A DNA stretch of 64,000 bases from Mastigias papua (taxonomy: Eukaryota; Cnidaria; Scyphozoa; Rhizostomeae; Mastigiidae). The notes under the pieces are model-generated. The model worked only from the letters and a program-made list of their open reading frames with translations, did no database searches and was not told the origin of the DNA. A program made the translations under genes and the position numbers. This document shows positions 39,101 to 50,393 of this stretch, piece after piece (positions within the stretch are counted from its first letter, which is position 1; the number at the start of each line of letters is the position of its first letter). The stretch lies in NCBI GenBank assembly GCA_964019165.1, contig OZ025273.1, positions 363,501-427,500 of the forward strand. The letters are read 5' to 3'.

Positions 39101-42100
39101 ACAAGTGATGAAAATGAGGCCTTTTTGGCCAAACAGTAAGGCTATAGCCTTGGTATTTTGTTCAAAAATGACCAAATTTGAAATCGATTGATTTTGATTG
39201 CAGATTGAAAAGTGATGAAAGTGAGCGAAGTGTGGCCAAAAAGTAAGGCTATAGCCTTGGTATTGTGCCCAAAATTGATCAAAATTGAAATTCATAGAAT
39301 TTGATTGCACATTGAAAAGTGATGAAAATGAGCGAATTTTGGCCAAACTATAAGGCTATAGCCTTGGTATTGTGCCCAAAATTGACCAAAATTGAAATTC
39401 ATAGAATTTGATTGCACATTGAAAAGTGATGAAAATGAGCGAATTTTGGCCAAAAAGTAAGGCTATAGCCGTGGTATTGTGCCCAAAATTGACCAAACTT
39501 GAAATTCATAGAATTTGATTGCACATTGACAAGTGATGAAAATGAGCGAAGTTTGGCCAAAGGGTAAGGCTATAGCCTTCGTATTGTGCCCAAAATTGAC
39601 CAAAATTGAAATTCATAGAAATTGATTGCACATTGAAAAGTGATGAAAATGAGCGAATTTTGGCCAAAAAGTAAGGCTATAGCCTTGGTATTGTGCCCTA
39701 AATTGACCAAAATTGAAATTCATAGAATTTGATTGCACATTGACAAGTGATGAACATGAGCAAAGTTTGACCAAAAAGTAAGGCTATAGCCTTGGTATTG
39801 TGCCCAAAATTGACCAAAAGTGAAAGTCATAGAAGTTGATTGCACATTGACAAGTGATGAACATGAGCCATTTTTGGCCAAAACGTAAGGCTATAGTCTT
39901 GGTATTTTCTTCAAAACTGACCAAATCTGAAAATGATTGATTTTGATTGCAGATTGAAAAGTGATGAGAATGAGCGATTTTCGGCCAAAAAGTAAGGCTA
40001 TAATCTTGGTAGTTTGCTCAAAAATGACCAAATTTGAAATTGATTGATTTTGATTGCAGATTGACAAGTGATGAAAATGAGGCCTTTTTGGCCAAACAGT
40101 AAGGCTATAGCCTTGGTATTTTGTTCAAAAATGACCAAATTTGAAATCGATTGATTTTGATTGCAGATTGAAAAGTGATGAAAGTGAGCGAAGTGTGGCC
40201 AAAAAGTAAGGCTATAGCCTTGGTATTGTGCCCAAAATTGATCAAAATTGAAATTCATAGAATTTGATTGCACATTGAAAAGTGATGAAAATGAGCGAAT
40301 TTTGGCCAAACTATAAGGCTATAGCCTTGGTATTGTGCCCAAAATTGACCAAAATTGAAATTCATAGAATTTGATTGCACATTGAAAAGTGATGAAAATG
40401 AGCGAATTTTGGCCAAAAAGTAAGGCTATAGCCGTGGTATTGTGCCCAAAATTGACCAAACTTGAAATTCATAGAATTTGATTGCACATTGACAAGTGAT
40501 GAAAATGAGCGAAGTTTGGCCAAAGGGTAAGGCTATAGCCTTCGTATTGTGCCCAAAATTGACCAAAATTGAAATTCATAGAAATTGATTGCACATTGAA
40601 AAGTGATGAAAATGAGCGAATTTTGGCCAAAAAGTAAGGCTATAGCCTTGGTATTGTGCCCTAAATTGACCAAAATTGAAATTCATAGAATTTGATTGCA
40701 CATTGACAAGTGATGAACATGAGCAAAGTTTGACCAAAAAGTAAGGCTATAGCCTTGGTATTGTGCCCAAAATTGACCAAAAGTGAAAGTCATAGAAGTT
40801 GATTGCACATTGACAAGTGATGAACATGAGCCATTTTTGGCCAAAACGTAAGGCTATAGTCTTGGTATTTTCTTCAAAACTGACCAAATCTGAAAATGAT
40901 TGATTTTGATTGCAGATTGAAAAGTGATGAGAATGAGCGATTTTCGGCCAAAAAGTAAGGCTATAATCTTGGTAGTTTGCTCAAAAATGACCAAATTTGA
41001 AATTGATTGATTTTGATTGCAGATTGACAAGTGATGAAAATGAGGCCTTTTTGGCCAAACAGTAAGGCTATAGCCTTGGTATTTTGTTCAAAAATGACCA
41101 AATTTGAAATCGATTGATTTTGATTGCAGATTGAAAAGTGATGAAAGTGAGCGAAGTGTGGCCAAAAAGTAAGGCTATAGCCTTGGTATTGTGCCCAAAA
41201 TTGATCAAAATTGAAATTCATAGAATTTGATTGCACATTGAAAAGTGATGAAAATGAGCGAATTTTGGCCAAACTGTAAGGCTATAGCCTTGGTATTGTG
41301 CCCAAAATTGACCAAAATTGAAATTCATAGAATTTGATTGCACATTGAAAAGTGATGAAAATGAGCGAATTTTGGCCAAAAAGTAAGGCTATAGCCGTGG
41401 TATTGTGCCCAAAATTGACCAAACTTGAAATTCATAGAATTTGATTGCACATTGACAAGTGATGAAAATGAGCGAAGTTTGGCCAAAGGGTAAGGCTATA
41501 GCCTTCGTATTGTGCCCAAAATTGACCAAAATTGAAATTCATAGAAATTGATTGCACATTGAAAAGTGATGAAAATGAGCGAATTTTGGCCAAAAAGTAT
41601 GGCTATAGCCTTGGTATTGTGCCCTAAATTGACCAAAATTGAAATTCATAGAATTTGATTGCACATTGACAAGTGATGAACATGAGCAAAGTTTGACCAA
41701 AAAGTAAGGCTATAGCCTTGGTATTGTGCCCAAAATTGACCAAAAGTGAAAGTCATAGAAGTTGATTGCACATTGACAAGTGATGAACATGAGCCATTTT
41801 TGGCCAAAACGTAAGGCTATAGTCTTGGTATTTTCTTCAAAACTGACCAAATCTGAAAATGATTGATTTTGATTGCAGATTGAAAAGTGATGACAATGAG
41901 CGATTTTCGGCCAAAAAGTAAGGCTATAGTCTTGGTAGTTTGCTCAAAAATGACCAAATTTGAAATTGATTGATTTTGATTGCAGATTGACAAGTGATGA
42001 AAATGAGGCCTTTTTGGCCAAAAAGTAAGGCTATAGCCTTGGTATTTTGTTCAAACATGACCAAATTTGAAATCGATTGATTTTGATTGCAGATTGAAAA

Positions 42101-43350
42101 GTGATGAAAGTGAGCGAAGTGTGGCCAAAAAGTAAGGCTATAGCCTTGGTATTGTGCCCAAAATTGATCAAAATTGAAATTCATAGAATTTGATTGCACA
42201 TTGAAAAGTGATGAAAATGAGCGAATTTTGGCCAAAATGTAAGGCTATAGCCTTGGTATTGTGCCCAAAATTGACCAACCTTGAAATTCATAGAATTTGA
42301 TTGCACATTGACACGTGATGAAAATGAGCGAATTTTGGCCAAAAAGTAAGGCTATAGCCGTGGTATTGTGCCCAAAATTGACCAAACTTGACATTCATAG
42401 AATTTGATTGCACATTGACAAGTGATGAAAATGAGCGAAGTTTGGCCAAAGGGTAAGGCTATAGCCTTCGTATTGTGCCCAAAATTGACCAAAATTGAAA
42501 TTCATAGAAATTGATTGCACATTGAAAAGTGATGAAAATGAGCGAATTTTGGCCAAAAAATAAGGCTATAGCCTTGGTATTGTGCCCTAAATTGACCAAA
42601 ATTGAAATTCATAGAATTTGATTGCACATTGACAAGTGATGAACATGAGCGAATTTTGACCAAAAAGTAAGGCTATAGCCTTGGTATTGTGCCCAAAATT
42701 GACCAAAATTGAAATTCATAGAATTTGATTGCACATTGACAAGTGATGAACATGAGCAAAGTTTGACCAAAAAGTAAGGCTATAGCCTTGGTATTGTGCC
42801 CAAAATTGACCAAAAGTGAAAGTCATAGAAGTTGATTGCACATTGACAAGTGATGAACATGAGCCATTTTTGGCCAAAACGTAAGGCTATAGTCTTGGTA
42901 TTTTCTTCAAAACTGACCAAATCTGAAAATGATTGATTTTGATTGCAGATTGAAAAGTGATGAGAATGAGCGATTTTCGGCCAAAAAGTAAGGCTATAGT
43001 CTTGGTAGTTTGCTCAAAAATGACCAAATTTGAAATTGATTGATTTTGATTGCAGATTGACAAGTGATGAAAATGAGGCCTTTTTGGCCAAAAGGTAAGG
43101 CTATAGCCTTGGTATTTTGTTCAAAAATGACCAAATTTGAAATCGATTGAATTTGATTGCAGATTGAAAAGTGATGAAAGTGAGCGAAGTTTGGCCAAAA
43201 AGTAAGGCTATAGCCTTGGTATTGTGCCCAAAATTGATCAAAATTGAAATTCATAGAATTTGATTGCACATTGAAAAGTGATGAAAATGAGCGAATTTTG
43301 GGCAAAATGTAAGGCTATAGCCTTGGTATTGTGCCCAAACTTGACCAAAA
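36200..43350. repeat. HOR block with divergent B-type monomers (mostly 963 bp)
   Basis: Triplets of B-type monomers (still 107 bp, with GATTGATTTTGATTGCAGAT and GGCTATAGTC) recur. Period markers lie near 37,323, 37,965, 39,035, 39,998, 40,961, 41,924 and 42,994, giving spacings of 642, 1,070, 963, 963, 963 and 1,070 bp. Copies are nearly identical, so the amplification is recent. Confidence 0.9.
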
Positions 43351-43739
43351 TTGAAATTCATAGAATTTGATTGCACATTGAAAAGTGATGAAAATGAGCG
43401 AATTTTGGCCAAAAAGTAAGGCTATAGCCGTGGTATTGTGCCCAAAATTGACCAAACTTGAAATTCATAGAATTTGATTGCACATTGACAAGTGATGAAA
43501 ATGAGCGAAGTTTGGCCAAAGGGTAAGGCTATAGCCTTCGTATTGTGCCCAAAATTGACCAGAATTGAAATTCATAGAAATGGATTGCACATTGAAAAGT
43601 GATGAAAATGAGCGAATTTTGGCCAAAATGTAAGGCTATAGCCTTGGTATTGTGCCCAAAATTGACCAAAATTGAAATTCATAGAATTTGATTGCACATT
43701 GACAAGTGATGAACATGAGCCATTTTTGGCCAAAACGTA

Positions 43740-45600
43740 AGGCTATAGTCTTGGTATTTTCTCCACAAATGACCAAAATTGAAATTCATAGAATGTGATT
43801 GCACATTGACAAGTGATGAAAATGAGCGAAGTTCGACCAAAAGGTAAGGCTATAGCCTTGGTATTGTGCCCAAAATTGACCAAAATTGAAATTCATAGAA
43901 TTTGATTGCACATTGACAAGTGATGAACATGAGCCATTTTTGGCCAAAACGTAAGGCTATAGTCTTGGTATTTTCTTCAAAACTGACCAACTCTGAACAT
44001 GATTGATGTTGATTGCAGATTGAAAAGTGATGAGAATGAACGATTTTCGGCCAAAAAGTAAGGCTATAGTCTTGGTATTGTGCCCAAAATTGACCAAAAG
44101 TGAAATTCATAGAATTTGATTGCACATTGACAAGTGATGAAAATGAGGCATTTTTGGCCAAAAAGTAAGGCTATAGCCTTGGTATTTTGTTCAAAAATGA
44201 CCAAATTAGAAATTGATTGATATTGATTGCAGATTGAAAAGTGATGAAAATGAGGCATTTTTGGCCAAAAAGTAAGGCTATAGCCTTGATATTTTCCTCA
44301 AAAATGACCAAATTAGAAATTGATTGATTTTGATTGCAGATTGAAAAGTGATGAAAATGAGGCAATATTGGCCAAAAAGTAAGGCTATAGCCTTGGTATT
44401 TTGCTCAAAAATGACCACATTTGACATCGATTGATTTTGACTGCAGATTGAAAAGTGATGAAAATGAGCGAAGTTTGGCCAAAAGGTAATTCTATAGCCT
44501 TGGTATTGTGCCCAAAATTGACCAAAATTGAAATTCATAGAAGTTGATTGCACATTGACAAGTGATGAAAATGAGCGAATTTTGGCCAAAATGTAAGGCT
44601 ATAGCCTTGGTATTGTGCCCAAAATTGACCAAAATTGAAATTCATAGAATTTGATTGCACATTGACAAGTGATGAAAATGAGCGAAGTTTGACCAAAAAG
44701 TAAGGCTATAGCCTTGGTATTGTGCCCAAAATTGACCAAAATTGAAATTCATAGAATTTGATTGCACATTGACAAGTGATGAAAATGAGCGAAGTTTGAC
44801 CAAAAGGTAAGGCTATAGCCTTGGTATTGTGCCCAAAATTGACCAAAATTGAAATTCATAGAATTTGATTGCACATTGACAAGTGATGAACATGAGCCAT
44901 TTTTGGCCAAAACGTAAGGCTATAGTCTTGGTATTTTCTTCACAAATGACCAAAATTGAAATTCATAGAATGTGATTGCACATTGACAAGTGATGAAAAT
45001 GAGCGAAGTTCGACCAAAAGGTAAGGCTATAGCCTTGGTATTGTGCCCAAAATTGACCAAAATTGAAATTCATAGAATTTGATTGCACATTGACAAGTGA
45101 TGAACATGAGCCATTTTTGGCCAAAACGTAAGGCTATAGTCTTGGTATTTTCTTCAAAACTGACCAACTCTGAACATGATTGATGTTGATTGCAGATTGA
45201 AAAGTGATGAGAATGAACGATTTTCGGCCAAAAAGTAAGGCTATAGTCTTGGTATTGTGCCCAAAATTGACCAAAAGTGAAATTCATAGAATTTGATTGC
45301 ACATTGACAAGTGATGAAAATGAGGCATTTTTGGCCAAAAAGTAAGGCTATAGCCTTGGTATTTTGTTCAAAAATGACCAAATTAGAAATTGATTGATAT
45401 TGATTGCAGATTGAAAAGTGATGAAAATGAGGCATTTTTGGCCAAAAAGTAAGGCTATAGCCTTGATATTTTCCTCAAAAATGACCAAATTAGAAATTGA
45501 TTGATTTTGATTGCAGATTGAAAAGTGATGAGAATGAGCGATTTTCGGCCAAAAAGTAAGGCTATAGTCTTGGTATTGTCCCCAAAATTGACCAAAAGTG
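43740..45600. repeat. 1,177-bp (11-mer) HOR, two copies
   Basis: The block with CTCTGAACATGATTGATG and GAATGAACGATTTTCGG is repeated 1,177 bp later, almost unchanged. Confidence 0.85.
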
Positions 45601-46842
45601 AAATTCATAGAATTTGATTGCACATTGACAAGTGATGAAAATGAGCGAAGTTTGGCCAAAAGGTAAGGCTATAGCCTTGGTATTGTGCCCAAAATTGACC
45701 AAAATTGAAATTCATAGAATTTGATTGCACATTGACAAGTGATGAAAATGAGCGAAGTTTGACCAAAAGGTAAGGCTATAGCCTTGGTATTGTGCCCAAA
45801 ATTGACCAAAATTGACATTCATAGAATTTGATTGCACATTGAAAAGTGATGAAAATGAGCGAATTTTGGCCAAATAGCAAGGCTATAGCCTTGGTATTGT
45901 GCCCAAAAGTGACCAAAATTGAAATTCATAGAATTTGATTGCACATTGACAAGTGATGAAAATGAGCGAAGTTTGGCCAAAAAGTAAGGCTATAACCTTG
46001 GTATTGTGCCCAAAATTGACCAAAATTGAAATTCATAGAATTTGATTGCACATTGACAAGTGATGAAAATGAGCCATTTTTGGCCAAAATGTAAGGCTAT
46101 AGTCTTGGTATTTTCTTCAAAAATGACCAAAATTGAAATTCATAGAATTTTATTGCACATTGACAGGTGATGAAAATGAGCGAATTTTGGCCAAAAAGTA
46201 AGGCTATAGCCTTGGTATTGTGCCCAAAATTGACCAAAATTGAAATTCATAGAATTTGATTGCACATTGACAAGTGATGAAAATGAGCGAAGTTTGACCA
46301 AAAGGTAAGGCTATAGCCTTGGTATTGTGCCCAAAATTGACCAAAATTGACATTCATAGAATTTGATTGCGCATTGAAAAGTGATGAAAATGAGCGAATT
46401 TTGGCCAAAAAGCAAGGCTATAGCCTTGGTATTGTGCCCAAAATTGACCAAAATTGAAATTCATAGAATTTGATTGCACATTGACAAGTGATGAAAATGA
46501 GCGAATTTGGCCAAAAAGTAACGCTATAACCTTGGTATTGTGCCCAAAATTGACCAAAATTGAAATTCATAGAATTTGATTGCACATTGACAAGTGATGA
46601 ACATGAGCCATTTTTGGCCAAAATGTAAGGCTATAGTCTTGGTATTTTCTTCAAAAATGACCAAAATTGAAATTCATAGAATTTGATTGCACATTGACAG
46701 GTGATGAAAATGAGCGAATTTTGGCCAAAAAGTAAGGCTATAGCCTTGGTATTGTGCCCAAAATTGACCAAAATTGAAATTCATAGAATTTGATTGCACA
46801 TTGACAAGTGATGAACATGAGCCATTTTTGGCCAAAACGTAC

Positions 46843-46848
46843 GGCTAT
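46843..46848. repeat. LINE target-site duplication, left copy
   Basis: GGCTAT before the poly(T) run equals GGCTAT at 53,641-53,646. The joined site GTACGGCTATAGCC is found empty at 63,266-63,280. Confidence 0.88.
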
Positions 46849-46878
46849 TTTTTTTTTTTTGTGTTTTTTTTTTTTTTT
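46849..46878 (-). other. LINE poly(A) tail
   Basis: A T-run interrupted by GTG on the plus strand marks the 3' end of the LINE transcript. Confidence 0.9.
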
Positions 46879-47045
46879 GAAATTCAAGTATATAGGCCGA
46901 GATGGCCCTTAACTGCATACAATTACACAGCTAATTGTATAATACTAATATACTCTATGTTTAAAGCTACACAACAGTAACAAAAGAAATTAATCCAATG
47001 TTCACAAAAACTAAATATAGTTGTAAGGTATATAATGATCGTTAA
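46879..47045 (-). other. LINE 3' UTR
   Basis: About 167 bp between the ORF2 stop and the poly(A) tail. The segment nearest the tail is also found in the truncated copy at 15,163-15,200. Confidence 0.8.
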
Positions 47046-49088
47046 TTATTTTCTACTATAATTGGATAAGAAGTTTGATCTTGTATCCAAAGATGTTTTG
47101 CAGAAGACTGCCAAACGTTTGGTTACATTGTAATCCTCTTGGCTCATTAGCCACATATACATATTGAAGTCATTAAGGGAGGTAGTTGTTGGGAATGTTC
47201 TATAGATGTCCTCTAAAAGTCTTTGACGTTCTTCTTGAAAAAGGGGACAAGCTAAGACAAAGTGAATTTCATCTTCAACTGTGAAAATATTCAGAGTTTT
47301 GCAGTATTGGCAAAATCGTTTGTCTCTAGGAGTTTTGATTTTGCTAAAGCGACCTGTTTCAATTTGGAGGTTATGAGCACTGACCCTAAGTTTTGCTAAT
47401 GTGCTTCTAACAGTAAAGTCCTGTATGTAGTCAAGATAGGATTCAAATTTATAAGTTGTTTTAAATGAGGCATAAACATTTAGTTTTCTATTTTCAGTTA
47501 TATGCTCATTTAATCTATTCAATACTTCTGACTGAAAGTGCTTAATGACCTTAGTTTTAATGGCTGAGCGAGTATCTGAATGCTGTATGTCATAGCGTAT
47601 CCTAAGGTCACGGGCAAGAGATACCCAGTTATAATGGCCACAATCTGCATCCTTTGCAAGCATAAGGAAAGCTTTGCTAGCATAACGTTGTATATCTAAA
47701 GAGTTTAGCCGAGTGAAAAAATTTAAAATATTTATATGTCTTTGGCATTGGAGACTTACTCTTCCAAGTTCTGCATATACAGCATCTGTAGTTGTACTCG
47801 ATCGAACACCCAAAGCATATTTACAGGCTTTAAGATGAAGCGTTTCCAACTTAGACCATTCGTCAAAACCCCATATTTCTGAAGCATAATTCAAAATGGG
47901 AGCAATCGTATGGTCAAACAAATAAAGAAAAAGACGTGGCTGAAAACCGCCCCATTCTTTGCTTTTAGAAATAAGGGAAAAGTAAGACTTGTGAGCTTTC
48001 TCTTTTAATTTCTCGATATGTTCTGAAAAGGACCCATTAGATTTCAGCGTTACACCTAAATATTTATAAGAGGCACATTCTATAAGTTCTTTATCACCTA
48101 ACTTCCAAGGTTTGTACTGTTTAGATTTAGCACGGGATTTCTGCTTTTGAATCAACATGACTTTAGTTTTGTCCAAGTTCACTTCCATTTTAAGAGATTT
48201 TGAAAACGTATCTAAGGCATCCAGTTGAGATTGAAGGTCTTTTCTATCCTTTGCTATTAAAACAAGGTCGTCAGCATATAAAAGTGAGTGAACAGGTATA
48301 TCATCCACCATTACCCCCTGAGAAGATTCCATAATGTGGCTATTTAAATCGTTTAAATATAAAGCAAAAAGGACTGGACTAAGAAGGCACCCTTGTCGTA
48401 CTCCTCTGTTACAAGGGAAAATATCAGTCAGACTATCGTTACCCCTCACACACGATTTAACTCGATCATAAAGTGACGAGATGACTTTTAGAAATTTGCC
48501 CTTTATTCCATATGTAACAAGCTGCTGTAACAGCAGCTTATGGTCCACGGAATCGAAGGCTTTTTTGAAATCCACGAAGCATGCGTACAGGGGACCTTTA
48601 TTATTTCTGAAATAATTTTCAATAAGGGCACGAAGAGTGAAAATATGATCGGATGTCTGATATCCTTTTCTAAAACCTATCTGATTTTGTTCAAGGATTT
48701 CAAATTGGGAAATGACGTTATTTAATCTTTCAAGCAAAACACCCAAGAAAAACTTTCCAAAAATACTTAATAGTGTAATACCCCTGTAATTATTCAGATT
48801 TGCTTTATCACCCCCTTTAAAAAGAACTACAATTATTCCTACAGACCATTCTTCAGGGAATTTTCCAGATTGTAATAGTTTGTTAAATAGTTTAGTAAAC
48901 ACAAGCATGAAATTATCATTTGCATGTTTTAGAAGCTCAGCAGACAACATATCAAGCCCAGAAGCTTTTCCATTTTTGAGCTTTTTAGCCATCAGTTTGA
49001 CTTCCTCTAAAGTAATATCACGATTTAAAGTTTCGTCAATGAGGTTTTGCGTCATGGTGTCAATAGAAGGACCCCGGATCTCGTGATT
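47046..49088 (-). CDS. LINE ORF2, C-terminal part: reverse transcriptase
   Basis: 680 codons to a TAA at 47,046-47,048. Reverse transcriptase makes cDNA by target-primed reverse transcription. Visible motifs, 5' to 3': LKNGKASGLDMLSAELLK; LNNYRGITLLS; NQIGFRKGYQTSDHI; FVDFKKAFDSVDH (first catalytic Asp); NRGVRQGCLLSP; YADD at 48,267-48,278 (catalytic Asp pair); and the thumb region. Near the end a C-x2-C-x12-H-x4-C pattern (RFCQYC...DEIHFVLAC) is a likely nucleic-acid-binding zinc motif. The natural protein is split here by the LTR element at 49,093. The frame is continuous with 50,956-52,602 if that insert and one ATTC copy are absent. The first ATG here (49,055) is internal, not a real start. 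Confidence 0.92.
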   Translation of the reverse strand, partial: NHEIRGPSIDTMTQNLIDETLNRDITLEEVKLMAKKLKNGKASGLDMLSAELLKHANDNFMLVFTKLFNKLLQSGKFPEEWSVGIIVVLFKGGDKANLNNYRGITLLSIFGKFFLGVLLERLNNVISQFEILEQNQIGFRKGYQTSDHIFTLRALIENYFRNNKGPLYACFVDFKKAFDSVDHKLLLQQLVTYGIKGKFLKVISSLYDRVKSCVRGNDSLTDIFPCNRGVRQGCLLSPVLFALYLNDLNSHIMESSQGVMVDDIPVHSLLYADDLVLIAKDRKDLQSQLDALDTFSKSLKMEVNLDKTKVMLIQKQKSRAKSKQYKPWKLGDKELIECASYKYLGVTLKSNGSFSEHIEKLKEKAHKSYFSLISKSKEWGGFQPRLFLYLFDHTIAPILNYASEIWGFDEWSKLETLHLKACKYALGVRSSTTTDAVYAELGRVSLQCQRHINILNFFTRLNSLDIQRYASKAFLMLAKDADCGHYNWVSLARDLRIRYDIQHSDTRSAIKTKVIKHFQSEVLNRLNEHITENRKLNVYASFKTTYKFESYLDYIQDFTVRSTLAKLRVSAHNLQIETGRFSKIKTPRDKRFCQYCKTLNIFTVEDEIHFVLACPLFQEERQRLLEDIYRTFPTTTSLNDFNMYMWLMSQEDYNVTKRLAVFCKTSLDTRSNFLSNYSRK
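48267..48278 (-). other. RT catalytic YADD motif
   Basis: Codons for Tyr-Ala-Asp-Asp, followed by LVLIA, are the polymerase signature; both metal-binding aspartates are intact. Confidence 0.95.
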
Positions 49089-49092
49089 ATTC
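49089..49092. repeat. LTR element target duplication, left copy
   Basis: ATTC here equals ATTC at 50,956-50,959, a 4-bp duplication typical of LTR-element integrases. Confidence 0.8.
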
Positions 49093-49670
49093 TGTAAAAT
49101 AACACGATTTTACAGGATATACAAAGCTATAATATAAAAGAAGTAAATCACAAAAATACACAAGTTCCTTTGTAACGATCAATGATGTCTCTAATCCTTT
49201 CACGATAATATTCTTTCACTGACGACGACTATAAAACAAACAAGAACTGACGGCGACTCTCTAACAGACTTGATAGGCTAACGACAAAATTCCAGAAACA
49301 GCAACACGATAACGACTTTGACTTTAACTCCACGACGACAACTGCTAACGACGACTTCACATAAAGACTGACTTCACAGAACATTACACGCTTTATTTAT
49401 AACAAACACATGACGCAACAGGGTAATTATAACATACAATGGAGCTAAGGGGCAATGGCATGGTAACACGTACATAACAAACAACAATGTACTAAGATTA
49501 GACAACACGTCACAGACAAGCAATATGATCATGGTAACTGTGGGGGGTGGATGATGTAATGACCTAAAATGCTGATGGGGAGACAACAAAACCGGAACAA
49601 ATGGGAACAGAGAACCAACGTTACTTAACATGACGAAATCAAAGATAAAAATAAAACTAGTATTATAACA
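49093..49670 (-). repeat. 3' LTR (578 bp)
   Basis: Starts TGTAAAATAACACG and ends TATTATAACA on the plus strand. It contains a 16-bp segment (around CGACAAAATTCCAG) that the other LTR lacks; no other difference was noticed. Confidence 0.93.
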
Positions 49671-49672
49671 TA

Positions 49673-49684
49673 ACTCCCTCCTTC
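49673..49684 (-). promoter_or_regulatory. Polypurine tract
   Basis: GAAGGAGGGAGTTA on the minus strand directly precedes the 3' LTR, the expected place for plus-strand DNA priming. Confidence 0.75.
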
Positions 49685-49789
49685 AAAATCAAGCCTCCTG
49701 GCTTGAAAAATCAAAAGAGAGCAATACAAAAAAAATACAAATTGCACACAATACACACAACAATTTAATAAACATTTACCACAAACGTA

Positions 49790-50350
49790 TTACGTCACAT
49801 CACGAAAATCCATTAGCCCAGATGCTGGGTACACTGAATGGCACTTTGGAATTCTTGGGCGTCCAAAATTGCTGCAAAGGTGTCTTCGTGGCCCTTTTAC
49901 ATCGGCATCAGGGTTCACTGCTAAAGACTCCTTGCAATGTTCTGAGGCCTTCTCTGCTCCATCCTCTCTAGTCCATCTAATATCATCCACTCGAATGGGT
50001 GTTGTCCTTGAGAGCTCCAGATCATGGGTTATCCCCTGGAGCTCTTTCAACAGCTTATGAACATCCCTACCGAGCGAATCCACATCTAGCGGGCCGTTTG
50101 GTAGCGATGGTTCTGGTGCGGGTGGCTCTACAAATGATGTATGGGGACAAGAATACCTCCTGTCCCAACAGTATTTTGCAACGTGGCCGACCCTGAGGCA
50201 ACAGTAGCATATGGGTCGCCCGTCTTCACACCGGTAAATGTTCGTACGGTTGAGGAAAGGGTTTTGTGCTTTATCCTCCGCTTCCCTCACTTTTTCAGCC
50301 ATAGCTGCCACAACTGTGCGCACAAGATCAAGAACACTTTGTAAGTCCAT
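49790..50350 (-). CDS. Gag-like zinc-knuckle protein of LTR element
   Basis: A 186-residue frame starting at the ATG at 50,350, about 44 bp after the 5' LTR. Cys48, Cys51, His56 and Cys61 form a perfect C-x2-C-x4-H-x4-C knuckle (context GRPICYCCLRVGHVAKYC), the RNA-packaging signature of nucleocapsid domains. An acidic helix precedes it, and a Pro-rich then Asp/Glu-rich tail follows. Capsid-type domains are not recognisable, and the length is about half or less of a usual Gag, so it is a remnant or a specialised RNA-binding protein. The frame is intact, consistent with a young copy. Confidence 0.75.
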   Translation of the reverse strand: MDLQSVLDLVRTVVAAMAEKVREAEDKAQNPFLNRTNIYRCEDGRPICYCCLRVGHVAKYCWDRRYSCPHTSFVEPPAPEPSLPNGPLDVDSLGRDVHKLLKELQGITHDLELSRTTPIRVDDIRWTREDGAEKASEHCKESLAVNPDADVKGPRRHLCSNFGRPRIPKCHSVYPASGLMDFRDVT

Positions 50351-50374
50351 GTCTCAATCTGAAGTGTGAGTCCG

Positions 50375-50392
50375 TCCTCACACGGGGCACCA
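50375..50392 (-). promoter_or_regulatory. Candidate tRNA primer-binding site
   Basis: Minus-strand TGGTGCCCCGTGTGAGGA starts one base after the 5' LTR; TGG matches the tRNA CCA end. The tRNA is not identified. Confidence 0.6.
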
Positions 50393-50393
50393 A

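Larger units (their letters stand above)
16345..46848. repeat. 107-bp satellite array, left block (~285 monomers)
   Basis: Head-to-tail 107-bp units. The consensus runs AAGGCTATAGCCTTGGTATT, then GTGCCC, two AAAATTGACC-type blocks, ATTCATAGAATTTGATTGCA, AGTGATGAAAATGAGCG, and TTTTGGCCAAAAAGT. Two palindromes, AAGGCTATAGCCTT and TTTTGGCCAAAA, are separated by 3 bp. Rare length variants (CCCAAATTG, one base short; GATGTAAAATG, one base long) mark duplicated blocks. Minus-strand frames of 60-103 codons recur because 3 x 107 bp is a whole number of codons; they are not genes. Confidence 0.98.
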
